Positions 1 through 9,614 of a stretch of DNA of 36,766 nt are shown piece after piece (position 1 is the first letter of the stretch; every line of letters begins with the position of its first letter). The DNA is from Bacteroidales bacterium (GTDB taxonomy: Bacteria > Bacteroidota > Bacteroidia > Bacteroidales > PUMT01). The notes below the pieces were generated by a model. That model had not been told where the DNA came from. It searched no databases and saw only the letters and a list, made by a program, of their open reading frames with translations. Made by a program: the position numbers and the translations under genes. The DNA lies in contig SLJO01000214.1 in assembly GCA_007135095.1 (NCBI GenBank), positions 1-36,766 of the forward strand. The letters are read 5' to 3'.

Positions 1-119
1 TTTAAAAAATTATCTTTGTCACATTTCAAGATATATGGAATTATTAATGCGTTATTGAAATTTGACAATTATGATGAACCTCTTTGCAACAATTATTGGA
101 AGTTTTAAAAGCCGAAATC

Positions 120-2123
120 ATGAAAATTAGCACAAGCAAGCCCGTGGTAAAAATACTCTTAACCATCCTGAGGATGGCGGTGGGATGGTATCTCCTTTAT
201 GAAGGGATGACAAAGGTTTTCAATCCCGACTGGACCTCGTTTAATTATCTATCCAATACATCAGGATTCCTCTCCGGGTTTTATCACGCAATCGCTGCCA
301 ATCCCGTAATACTAAGAATGGTCGACCTGATGAATGCCTGGGGCCTTGTTCTTATAGGGCTTGGACTTTTCGTGGGATTGTTTGTAAGGTTTGCCGCTGC
401 AGCCGGAACTATCCTGCTGGCACTCTACTATTTTGCCTACCCACCGTTCGGAGCTTCACTTTTCTTTTCGACTGAAGCGAGCATGTATATCGTTGACCGT
501 AATCTTATCAAGATCATGGTGCTGCTGTTTTTTGTATTCACCAGGGAGAAAGGCTATGGACTGGATTCGATTACCGGCCTCCTTATTAACCGGATCAGAA
601 ACCGGTATTCTCCATCCGGCAAAACATCTTCGCCTGAAATGTACAGATCACGACTGGATATTTTAAAGAACCTGGCTACCCTTCCTGTTCTTGGCGCGCT
701 CGGGCTCGGTGCTTACAGGGTCAAGGAACGCTACGGTATTGATGCTCTTTCCGGGGCTACAAATCCTGCAGCCTCCGTCAGAAGTTTTGGCTCAATACAG
801 GGACTTTCGGATCCTTCTGGTCATCCTGTCAACCAGCCTTTTGGGCAGGCGGTGGGCATTTTCCCCGGGCGGGTTGTATGGGCATGGGATAAATCTGCCA
901 CGAGAGCGGAATGTACCAACACATTAAAGGATGATGGACCTGATTTTTGGTTCCAGGATAAAAATACAGATCAGGCCCGTGTTTCTCAAATGATTTCACT
1001 GGGTATTCAACAACTTACGGGTAAATCTTCCGATAGGGAATCCTGGGATGAGATTTTCCGTCATTATAATAGAAAGAACGGGAAAGGGGATATTGGCTAT
1101 AAAACTGGTGAAAAGATATTCCTGAAGCTCAACTGCACGGCATCAGGTAGCGTTAACAGAAATACCATGGAAAGAAACTGGGAAGGCAGATGGATCGACA
1201 CATCTGAAACTTCTCCCCAGATCGTGCAGGCTGTTATCGGACAACTCGTCAACCATGCAGGTGTTCCCCAGGAGTTTATCTCCGTGGGCGATCCTCAGCG
1301 CAATATTTACCAGGATATGTACGAGAAATTATCTGCCGAATTTCCTGAAGTAAAATATCTTGGAAACAATATCTGGAACCAGGATTTGAAGATAATTGAA
1401 AATGGCCGGACTCCCCTGACAATTAGTGATAAGGCGGTGATAAATTATTCGGACAAGGGAACTGTCATGACTGATGTTATTTCGGATAATCTTTACGGGA
1501 TATTCGATGAAATGGAGTATATGCTAAATCTTCCCATGATGAAAGGGCATAATGGAAGCGGGATCTCGGCATTTCCCAAAAATCATTTCGGATCTCAGGC
1601 AAGGGGATTGTCGGCTGTACATCTTCATGGCGGTTTAATGTTCCTGGACCGGTTCGGTTACGGGAAATACAGGGTGACGGTTGATATAATGGGTTCGAAA
1701 TACCTGGGCAAAAAAAACCTGGTATATATACTCGATTCATTATGGCCGGGACCAGATTGGGGTGATGCTCCTGTAAAATTCGGGATGAGCCCGTTTAATG
1801 ATCATTGGGCTTCATCTATCTTTTTCTCATTTGACCCGGTTGCCATTGAATCAGTTGCATTTGACTTTCTTCGCACTGAATTGGATGGTACCAATAAATA
1901 CACGAACAAGGCTTTTCCAAATTACCCGGGTTGTGATGATTACCTGCAACAGGCAGCAAGTGAAGCAACATGGCCTGCCGGAATTATTTATTCTCCCAAT
2001 GGTGATGGGGAAAAAATGGCCAGCCTTGGGGTGCATGAGCATTGGAATAATCCGATTGACAAAAAATATACCAGGAATCTTGGAACAGGTAGCGGTATTG
2101 AGTTGATACCGATATTTGTTTGA
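120..2123 (+). CDS. DoxX-like membrane domain fused to a DUF362-like domain
   Basis: The provided ORF opens at a TTG (84); ATG at 120 (MKISTSKP...) is a more natural start. N-terminal multi-TM segment (LLTILRMAVGWYLLYEGMTKVF..., WGLVLIGLGLFVGLFVRFAAAAGTILLALYY) reads as DoxX/DoxD; the C-terminal half (LPMMKGHNGSGISAFPKNHFGS..., FSFDPVAIESVAFDFL) reads as DUF362. Confidence 0.75.
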   Translation: MKISTSKPVVKILLTILRMAVGWYLLYEGMTKVFNPDWTSFNYLSNTSGFLSGFYHAIAANPVILRMVDLMNAWGLVLIGLGLFVGLFVRFAAAAGTILLALYYFAYPPFGASLFFSTEASMYIVDRNLIKIMVLLFFVFTREKGYGLDSITGLLINRIRNRYSPSGKTSSPEMYRSRLDILKNLATLPVLGALGLGAYRVKERYGIDALSGATNPAASVRSFGSIQGLSDPSGHPVNQPFGQAVGIFPGRVVWAWDKSATRAECTNTLKDDGPDFWFQDKNTDQARVSQMISLGIQQLTGKSSDRESWDEIFRHYNRKNGKGDIGYKTGEKIFLKLNCTASGSVNRNTMERNWEGRWIDTSETSPQIVQAVIGQLVNHAGVPQEFISVGDPQRNIYQDMYEKLSAEFPEVKYLGNNIWNQDLKIIENGRTPLTISDKAVINYSDKGTVMTDVISDNLYGIFDEMEYMLNLPMMKGHNGSGISAFPKNHFGSQARGLSAVHLHGGLMFLDRFGYGKYRVTVDIMGSKYLGKKNLVYILDSLWPGPDWGDAPVKFGMSPFNDHWASSIFFSFDPVAIESVAFDFLRTELDGTNKYTNKAFPNYPGCDDYLQQAASEATWPAGIIYSPNGDGEKMASLGVHEHWNNPIDKKYTRNLGTGSGIELIPIFV

Positions 2124-2292
2124 TTGGTGATTCCCTTGCCAAAATAATTTATCAGGCAGCCTTTGGTCTCAAAATGGTATGCAGGACTATCCAGCACTTC
2201 CCATAACAAGGCAAAAGACTGCCCAATATTATTCAGGGTTACCTGGTTTTGTTTCCCGGTGCCGGAGTTTCCGGCAGGCAGACCAGAAAATT

Positions 2293-2330
2293 AACCACTT
2301 ACAGAGTTAAATTTGTGAGTGGTTTTTTTT
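2293..2330 (+). terminator. Rho-independent terminator
   Basis: AACCACTTAC ... GTGAGTGGTT stem with one G:T wobble, followed by TTTTTTTT, about 170 bp after the 120..2123 stop. Confidence 0.7.
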
Positions 2331-2493
2331 GCATTCAATTGGCCCGGAAATATTGGAGGATAAAGGTTGCATAATTTTCTTGCCATCTATTTTACGATGT
2401 TTTGTGTTTGCGATATAAAAGCTGTAATTTGATGATATTCTAAATTCGGGCAAGATTTCTGACTTTGATAAAAATCTAAAAATAGTGATCAAT

Positions 2494-4944
2494 ATGAGAT
2501 ACATTATAATTTTTTTAATGCTGACTTCCTGGGTTTTATGTTTCGGCCAGCCCGTGAAAACAAATTCAGGAGCTTTGCAAGGCTTTGTTTTTGTAAGAGG
2601 CTTGCAGTATGAAACAAGTAATAATATAATCAATACAGGCGATTTCGAGATTCTTGATCATCCCGTTACCAATCTGGAGTACAAATACTTCATTGATGCT
2701 ACTGGTTATCGCGCCCCGTTACACTGGGAAAACGGCATAATCCCGCAAGGAAAAGAAGAGTACCCGGTCATTTTTGTCAACCGGGATGACACTGAGGCCT
2801 ATACCTCATGGCTAACCCAAACGACCGGCCGTGTTCACAGGGTTCCGACTACCGAGGAATTTGAACTGGCTTCCCGCGGGGGGGTAATGAACCAATACCG
2901 CTACTACTGGGGGGATGCCAAGGACTTGTTAACAAGAGGAGAAGTAAACTTCAATGAAAGCGGCAACCGTGGATATGACCAGTGGGAAACCTATTTGAGA
3001 CCGGCTCGATGGGGCATGCAGAACAGCATCGGCCTTTACCAGATGACAGGGAACATCTGGCAGATCACCAGCCAGAACCGAGACCCTGCAACAGCCAGCT
3101 GGCAGTATCGCACGGAAAAACTTCATGATTTGGAACGCATTGTCATGGGTGGCAGCTGGGCCAGCCCTGAGGAATTTCTTGATTGTGGAAGGACCTTTGG
3201 CCAGTCACCGGGCATGCGAACACCTGATCTGGGTATCCGCCTGGTACGCGAACCGGACAATGAAAAATGGAGCATCGAAAAGCGGAATATTGTTGCCGTC
3301 ACCCATTCTACCGGGAAAACAGGAATTAGCTGGGCATTGCTGGAAACAGACAGGAGTGAGGTACGGTTTAATATTTACCGGTTAACCGGGTCACATCGTT
3401 CACATAACGGGATCAGGCTCAATGAGGAACCGCTCTTTTTTACATCATATCTGGATGAACATGAGATCATCGACGGAACACGTTATCAGTACAGGGTCAT
3501 CGCAGTTGATCAAAACGGCTCGGAAGGCAACCCCTCCGAATGGGCTGCCATAACAGCGGGAGAAGAAGAATACCCGGTTGTTGCAAAATTCAAACCCATT
3601 TTCCAGGAGGGAGGCATGACACCTGTTTTCGGTGATATCGAGGGCTTCGGGAAACCCGGGTGCGTAATACGCCTTGACAACGGGAACAGGGAGATGTCAC
3701 AGGACCCGGGAATACCCGTCCGGCTTGAGGCTTTCTCATATACGGGCAGGTCTTTATGGCGCAAGGATATTGCATGGCATTCCAATATTTTCGGCAGTGC
3801 CAACAACTGCCCCTTCAATGTCTGGGACATGAACGGTAATGGGAGGGCCGAGGTGATAACCCTCCTGCAGAAGGGAGATGATAATTTTCTTGCGATACTT
3901 GACGGTAAATCGGGAAAAGTTCTTCACACAACTCCATGGGACGAAATGGCGACCGACCTGTCACGTTCTTCAACCCGCATACAGATGAGCATTGCCTATC
4001 TGGATGGGATAAACCCCTCGGTTATAACCATGACCGGAATTTACGAGAATGAGATTATTTCTGCTTACGATAACGAGCTTAATAAACTTTGGACTTACGA
4101 GAGTTTTATGGAAACAAGCGGGACAGGCGGTCATAAAATAGAGATTGCCGATGTTAATAATGACGGGAAGCATGAGATTATTTATGGAACAACCTGCCTC
4201 AATAGCGACGGAACCCTGCGATGGTCGATATTCCGGCAGCACCCTGACATCATTTCCGTTTACAACCATATTCCCGAACGTCCGGGACTGGAGGTTCTTT
4301 TTATCATAGAATCGTTTATGCATGCAGGCATATACATGGTTGACGCCGATACAGGGGAGGTTATCTGGAAAAATAACCGGGAAGAAGATCCACAGTGGTC
4401 ACACGGACATGCAGGCTGGACTTCCAATATCTGGAATGGCCACCCCGGGAGTGAGAGCGTTACCAACCGCCAGGGACATGGTGACAGGAATTTTCTGGTT
4501 TTTAATGCAGATGGAGAAAGGCTGACCGGGAATTTTCCCGCCGGGATCACTCCCATTGAATGGGACGGCGATAATACCCGGGAGCTCCTGGCACAAAACG
4601 GCAGAGTAATAGGCAAGTTCAACGGAACTGAGATAGTGCCTGTTCCCGGGGAAATGCCAAATCCCGTGCCTGGTTCCTCCCTTATCATGGTAGCCGATCT
4701 TTACGGTGATTTCCGCGGAGAGATGGTTATCAGCGCCACTGATACCGACGGCCGGCCCGCTATAATGATAGTTACAGCAGCCAGCCCTATAGAAAAGCGG
4801 TTTCTTGCACCAACCTGGAAACTTGAATATAACTTGTGGATTGCGCGCAACAGGGGCGGGGGTTATGGCTCGGTGCATGAATATGAGCTCAGGGAGGCCG
4901 GGGCTGATTCTGAATTTAACGAACAAAAAATTAGTAGCAACTAA
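2494..4944 (+). CDS. Secreted protein: FGE/SUMF1-like domain + FnIII-like linker + PL11 (rhamnogalacturonan lyase)-like beta-propeller
   Basis: ORF opens at GTG 2485; ATG 2494 gives signal peptide MRYIIIFLMLTSWVLCFGQ. FGE-like motifs: HPVTNLEYKYFIDATGYRAPLHW, VHRVPTTEEFELASRGG, MTGNIWQ, IVMGGSW...LGIRLVRE. PL11-like motifs: AYLDGINPSVITMTGIYEN, IADVNNDGKHEIIYGTTCLNSDGTLRWS, PERPGLEVL, WDGDNTRELLAQNG, ADLYGDFRGEMVIS. Confidence 0.7.
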   Translation: MRYIIIFLMLTSWVLCFGQPVKTNSGALQGFVFVRGLQYETSNNIINTGDFEILDHPVTNLEYKYFIDATGYRAPLHWENGIIPQGKEEYPVIFVNRDDTEAYTSWLTQTTGRVHRVPTTEEFELASRGGVMNQYRYYWGDAKDLLTRGEVNFNESGNRGYDQWETYLRPARWGMQNSIGLYQMTGNIWQITSQNRDPATASWQYRTEKLHDLERIVMGGSWASPEEFLDCGRTFGQSPGMRTPDLGIRLVREPDNEKWSIEKRNIVAVTHSTGKTGISWALLETDRSEVRFNIYRLTGSHRSHNGIRLNEEPLFFTSYLDEHEIIDGTRYQYRVIAVDQNGSEGNPSEWAAITAGEEEYPVVAKFKPIFQEGGMTPVFGDIEGFGKPGCVIRLDNGNREMSQDPGIPVRLEAFSYTGRSLWRKDIAWHSNIFGSANNCPFNVWDMNGNGRAEVITLLQKGDDNFLAILDGKSGKVLHTTPWDEMATDLSRSSTRIQMSIAYLDGINPSVITMTGIYENEIISAYDNELNKLWTYESFMETSGTGGHKIEIADVNNDGKHEIIYGTTCLNSDGTLRWSIFRQHPDIISVYNHIPERPGLEVLFIIESFMHAGIYMVDADTGEVIWKNNREEDPQWSHGHAGWTSNIWNGHPGSESVTNRQGHGDRNFLVFNADGERLTGNFPAGITPIEWDGDNTRELLAQNGRVIGKFNGTEIVPVPGEMPNPVPGSSLIMVADLYGDFRGEMVISATDTDGRPAIMIVTAASPIEKRFLAPTWKLEYNLWIARNRGGGYGSVHEYELREAGADSEFNEQKISSN

Positions 4945-4954
4945 TCAATTTAGA

Positions 4955-4991
4955 CGGCAGTTAATAAATCAGGTTTCCCGCTGAACTGCCG
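4955..4991. terminator. Inverted repeat between convergent genes (possible bidirectional terminator)
   Basis: Perfect 8-bp arms CGGCAGTT (4955-4962) / AACTGCCG (4984-4991) in the 97-bp gap between convergent CDSs; no clear T-tract. Confidence 0.35.
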
Positions 4992-5041
4992 CACCCAGAG
5001 ATGCAATCAATTAAAAATAAACCGGTTTCGGTTATATTTTC

Positions 5042-6169
5042 TTATCTCATGATCATTCTGAAATAATAAAGATCCGCCTGCTCGGTCCCCTCCATAACTG
5101 CACGCTCGGTGAATACAACAAGGTATTCATCTTCACCTATCGGGGCTATAGTAGGATAACCATAAAGATTCTGGTTCAAAGGGCGGTCACCATCGAAATC
5201 AAGCATGGCCCACGGGCGTCGCAGTTCATGCTGCAATGTCCAGCCATTTGGGTTGCCGAACACCTCATCAGGTCGTGCGGTGTAGATAAACAGGCTGTTT
5301 TGTTCGTCGCCGCGTGAATAGCGATCGCTGTTCAAGGCTATAAGCAGGTCGCGCTTACTGTCATAAATAAGCTGCGGTGCACATCCCCAGTGCAACTTAG
5401 GGGGAATGTTGGTCCTTGCCGGTTCGGTCCACGTCTTTCCGTTATCGAGGCTTTCCACCTGCAACAAGGGAAAACCATGCTGCCTTTCATCATCCCTGAT
5501 CAGGGCAATTATCCTGTTGTTGCCGCACCATGCTCCTGCTATCTCAGTCAATTCGACATCATTGTTTTCGGCAACAATATTACCCTTTACCCAGTTCGTG
5601 CCATCACTGCTGTACAGTATACCGTTACGATGCCTTGCATATTGCATAATGCAGTATTCACCGGCATCCGGGTTGTAAAACATTTGCCCTGTACCCTGTA
5701 TTCCAAAAAAGGCATCAGAAGTCTGCAGATCCGACCATGATTCCCCGCTATCATCACTGTAGATAAAATATTGCCCTTCAGTAACACGGCCATCGGGCAT
5801 GTATCTTCTGAAAAAGGTTACGATCCTGCCCTCTTCAGTGATGCCGCCATGGATGTTGCGGTCGTCATATTGATGACTATTATAGACTGTTTCGACTTCG
5901 CTCCATTCATCCTTCGACGGATTGTAATATATTTGCGCGATATAGCCATCAGGTCCGACATGACTGCCTTCCATACCAGGATCAAACCTGAAGATAAGAA
6001 TTATCCGGCCATCGTCAACCGATGCAAGAAAGCCTTCGCTTAGATGATCATCAACAAACATGACCGGCCTGACGGGAGATACATATAAGATACCCTCCCC
6101 GGCATGGCGATTGGTGCAGGATACAATTGACAGACACAATGCCAGTAAAGTCAAAAATGTGTTTTTCAT
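5042..6169 (-). CDS. BNR/Asp-box (sialidase-like) six-bladed propeller lipoprotein
   Basis: Lipobox leader MKNTFLTLLALCLSIVSC; Asp-box-like repeats YSDDSGESWSD, YSSDGTNW, SLDNGKTW. Confidence 0.7.
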   Translation of the reverse strand: MKNTFLTLLALCLSIVSCTNRHAGEGILYVSPVRPVMFVDDHLSEGFLASVDDGRIILIFRFDPGMEGSHVGPDGYIAQIYYNPSKDEWSEVETVYNSHQYDDRNIHGGITEEGRIVTFFRRYMPDGRVTEGQYFIYSDDSGESWSDLQTSDAFFGIQGTGQMFYNPDAGEYCIMQYARHRNGILYSSDGTNWVKGNIVAENNDVELTEIAGAWCGNNRIIALIRDDERQHGFPLLQVESLDNGKTWTEPARTNIPPKLHWGCAPQLIYDSKRDLLIALNSDRYSRGDEQNSLFIYTARPDEVFGNPNGWTLQHELRRPWAMLDFDGDRPLNQNLYGYPTIAPIGEDEYLVVFTERAVMEGTEQADLYYFRMIMR

Positions 6170-6462
6170 TTGTTTGTAATTTTTTATTCTGACAGTTACA
6201 AAAAAGATACAATGTAATCATTTGGATAAGAAATATCCAATCCTCCTGTCTCTTTTCACACTTTAGCGGCTTCGATAAATACCCTCTGACAATATTGTGA
6301 CAGCACCTGAAATTAGACAAAATCTCATTCTTTTTTCAATTTGGCAGAGTAGAATTAATATGATACCTTAATTTTCATTAATTTTAACTTAAGTCTTAAA
6401 TTAAAATGATGAAATTTACCTGTGATTTTACATTCATTGTTGGTTGCACAAAATTCTAATTA

Positions 6463-9384
6463 ATGAGATTAGTTTTTCATAAACATTTATTCGTTTTTTT
6501 GCTGATTCTGAATGCATTAAATTCTTCTTCGCAGGTAAAAAGCATAGGGTTGCCATCCATTGTAAACCATTTCAGAAGTGAGTACAGGGCAGGTACGCAG
6601 AACTGGAGTATTACTCAAAGTAAGAGCGGGTTCATTTACCTGGGTAACAATGACGGAATTCTGGAATATGACGGTACAAACTGGACAAATTATCCTGTTC
6701 CAAACTCATCAGTTGTAAGGTCTGTTCTGGCTGTTGGTGATACAATTTACTCCGGAGCTTTTGAGGAAATCGGTTTTCTTGCCCCTGATACTGAAGGTAA
6801 GCTCACCTATTCTTCACTGAACCATCTTATACCATCTATCTATACTGGTTTTGATGAGATTTGGAATATTTACGCAAGCCAGGGTAAAATAGTTTTTCAA
6901 TCCTATAACTATCTATTTATCCTGTCAGAAGGAGAAGTAAAGGTTATCGAACCATTAACCAGATTCAGCATGCTTCATTTGGTCAATGATCACTTTTATA
7001 TTGTTGACACAGATCACGGTTTGATGTTGCTGGAAAATGACAGTTTGCATCTTGTCAGCAATCACCCTGTATTTTTCCGGAATGAGATAAGAAACATTTT
7101 AACCCTGGATAACGGAGATCTGTTAATAGGCACTTCTAATGAAGGGTTATTCCTGTTCAATAAAGCAAGTAGCAGGATCACACCATGGGATACTGATGTG
7201 AACAAGCCCATAAAAGATTATAACCTCTATTCAGCACTGATGCTTTCCAATGGCGATCTTGCTTTTGGATCAGTTGGCAATGGTGTTTTTTTAAGCGATC
7301 AGGACGGGCAGGTCCTTCAGCATTTAAATCGCTATAAAGGGTTGCAAAACAACACTATACTCAGCCTTCACGAAGACAGGAGGAATAATCTCTGGCTTGG
7401 ACTTGATAACGGAATCGATTATCTTGAAATTAGTTCACCACTGTCATTTCTGAATTACAATTTTAACATTGAGAGTGCATATACCTCATTGATCCATAAT
7501 GGTGTTCTGTATGTTGGAACTAACCAGGGATTATACGCCAGGGAGTTTAGCGGGATTAATAATATCTTCCCTGATGCCAAAGGATTTGAGCTGATAAAAG
7601 GCACAGAAGGACAGGTCTGGTCACTTGAGGTTATCGATAATACCCTGTTTTGTGGTCATAATTTCGGATGTTTTGTAATTGAAGGGTTTGCAGCCAGGCA
7701 AGTATCCGATATCAGGGGGTTCTGGTCTTTTTTAATGCCTCCGGGAAGCAGTGAAACGATTCTGGCGGGCATCTATTCTGGTCTGGTCAGTCTGGTCAAG
7801 GACAACGGTCAGTGGGTATTTTATGATGAAGTTAAGGGTTTCCCCGAGTCCGCCAGGAGTATGTATATGGAAAATGAAAGCAACCTGTGGATTTCTCATG
7901 GATACAAGGGCTTGTTTAAACTTACCCTGAACAGTTCGCTAGACTCTGTAATTCATACTCAACTTTTCAGATCAGAATCAGGACTGCCCGAACAGTTTCC
8001 TTACAACATTCAGATTATTAATTCCGAGATGTATATTACTACTCAAGCAGGAATATTTAGTTATGATCACACGCGCAACTCATTCAGTAAACCCGGTAAA
8101 ATTATCCAAATTTTTAAGGACAAGGGTTTTATAGACAAGATACATCAGGACAAAGCCGGGAATCTCTGGTACTTTACCAACGATTATCTGGGAGTAATGC
8201 GATTGCTTGAAGATGGTAAATATATCGATATTGTGGCACCATTTTCAGCTATCAATCAAGTGCTTATTCCAGCCTTTCAAAATATATACATTCATGATTC
8301 AGACAATGTATTTATTGGATCACAAGAGGGACTGATTCATTATGACCCCAATATCATTAAAGATTACAATAGTGCTGAGGAGGTTTTTATTAAAGAAGCA
8401 ACTTTTTTTGATAAAAATAACGAGGCAATCTCCTGGTTTGCCGGAAACCTTGTGAATATCACCAATCACGAAACCAGGATAATTCCATATTCATGGAATT
8501 CTGTTATGCTCAGGTTTACCACTCCTGCATTTGAGAGCCCTGAAAAGATTCATTTCTCCTATCGTCTTATTGGCTATGATTTAAACTGGTCGCCGTGGAA
8601 CCGGGTAAACTTTAAAGAATACACTAACTTAAAAGAAGGTGACTATACTTTTCAGATTAAGGCAGTTAATGCTTTTAATGCAGAAAGCGAGATAAAAAGT
8701 TTTCATTTTACAGTTAGACCTCCTGTTTTTCGTTCACGGGTTGCTTATATTTTTTATTCCCTTATATTGGGGTTAATCATAACCGGTAACTTCTATTATA
8801 TCAGGAAAGGAATTTTTAAAACCAGAATGCGTGAAAAATTAAAACACGAAAAAAGACTCGCCCACCGGGAAAAACTCTTCAGGGAACAAACAACTCTGAG
8901 TGAAAAGGAAATTATCAATTTACGCAATGAAAGTCTCAGGAGCGAAATGAAGTATAAGAATAAAGAATTGGCAAATGCAACCCTGCACCTGATACAGAAA
9001 AACAAAACACTTAGTTACCTGAAGGAGGATCTTAATAAACTTCTTAAATCCAATCCTGCAAACATCACGGAAAAGGACAACATAAACAATCTTGTAAAAA
9101 AAATAGACAGAGACCTGCGTAACGAAAAAAACTGGATGGTGTTCAATAATTATTTTGATGAGGTGCATCAGGATTTTATTACCAGACTCAAAAGCCAGTA
9201 TAATGATCTCACACCCAAAGAACTGCGCTTATGCGCATACCTCAGGATGAATATTTCCACAAAGGAAATTGCACCACTCATGAATATCTCCGTCCGGGGA
9301 GTGGAAATAAGCCGATACCGGCTTCGGAAAAAACTTCTACTCGATCATAATATCAATCTCACAGAATTTATTATGAATTTTTAG
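6463..9384 (+). CDS. Transmembrane regulator: two-component-regulator propeller + Y_Y_Y domain + TM + coiled coil + LuxR-type HTH
   Basis: Signal peptide; repeats such as GFIYLGNNDGILEYDGTNWTNY and NNLWLGLDNGIDYL; IHFSYRLIGYDLNWSPWNRVNFKEYTNLKEGDYTFQIKAVNAFN (Y_Y_Y); TM VAYIFYSLILGLIITGNFYYI; C-terminal LTPKELRLCAYLRMNISTKEIAPLMNISVRGVEISRYRLRKKL (LuxR-type HTH). No histidine kinase or receiver domain. Confidence 0.85.
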   Translation: MRLVFHKHLFVFLLILNALNSSSQVKSIGLPSIVNHFRSEYRAGTQNWSITQSKSGFIYLGNNDGILEYDGTNWTNYPVPNSSVVRSVLAVGDTIYSGAFEEIGFLAPDTEGKLTYSSLNHLIPSIYTGFDEIWNIYASQGKIVFQSYNYLFILSEGEVKVIEPLTRFSMLHLVNDHFYIVDTDHGLMLLENDSLHLVSNHPVFFRNEIRNILTLDNGDLLIGTSNEGLFLFNKASSRITPWDTDVNKPIKDYNLYSALMLSNGDLAFGSVGNGVFLSDQDGQVLQHLNRYKGLQNNTILSLHEDRRNNLWLGLDNGIDYLEISSPLSFLNYNFNIESAYTSLIHNGVLYVGTNQGLYAREFSGINNIFPDAKGFELIKGTEGQVWSLEVIDNTLFCGHNFGCFVIEGFAARQVSDIRGFWSFLMPPGSSETILAGIYSGLVSLVKDNGQWVFYDEVKGFPESARSMYMENESNLWISHGYKGLFKLTLNSSLDSVIHTQLFRSESGLPEQFPYNIQIINSEMYITTQAGIFSYDHTRNSFSKPGKIIQIFKDKGFIDKIHQDKAGNLWYFTNDYLGVMRLLEDGKYIDIVAPFSAINQVLIPAFQNIYIHDSDNVFIGSQEGLIHYDPNIIKDYNSAEEVFIKEATFFDKNNEAISWFAGNLVNITNHETRIIPYSWNSVMLRFTTPAFESPEKIHFSYRLIGYDLNWSPWNRVNFKEYTNLKEGDYTFQIKAVNAFNAESEIKSFHFTVRPPVFRSRVAYIFYSLILGLIITGNFYYIRKGIFKTRMREKLKHEKRLAHREKLFREQTTLSEKEIINLRNESLRSEMKYKNKELANATLHLIQKNKTLSYLKEDLNKLLKSNPANITEKDNINNLVKKIDRDLRNEKNWMVFNNYFDEVHQDFITRLKSQYNDLTPKELRLCAYLRMNISTKEIAPLMNISVRGVEISRYRLRKKLLLDHNINLTEFIMNF

Positions 9385-9508
9385 CAATAACAAAAATATC
9401 AATTTCGTTATTGTGAAACTGGTCCTCCCCATTTTATTATAATTATACATAAGTATATCAGGCTTTTAGCTTTTTATTTGATGCATCTATGATGTAGTGA
9501 TTTTCCCC

Positions 9509-9540
9509 TTTGTAGTGCAGTTGATGTGTGCCTGAATTTG
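9509..9540 (+). promoter_or_regulatory. Candidate Bacteroidota promoter upstream of the PKD lipoprotein gene
   Basis: TTTG (9509-9512), 20-nt spacer, TGAATTTG (9533-9540); one mismatch to the TAnnTTTG -7 consensus; about 75 bp before ATG 9615. Confidence 0.45.
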
Positions 9541-9614
9541 GAGTTTGGTTCTTTAGCAGGTTAAATTGTGGTAAAAATTACTAACTATTTATTATTAACT
9601 AAAAAAGCTATACT

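Noticed and set aside
4399-4926. 175-aa minus-strand ORF
   Set aside because: Antisense to the PL11-like region of the FGE fusion protein; no protein-like motifs.
9385-9413. CAATAAC...GTTATTG inverted repeat just after the regulator stop
   Set aside because: Only 7 AT-rich pairs with a 15-nt loop and no T-tract; not strong enough to call a terminator.
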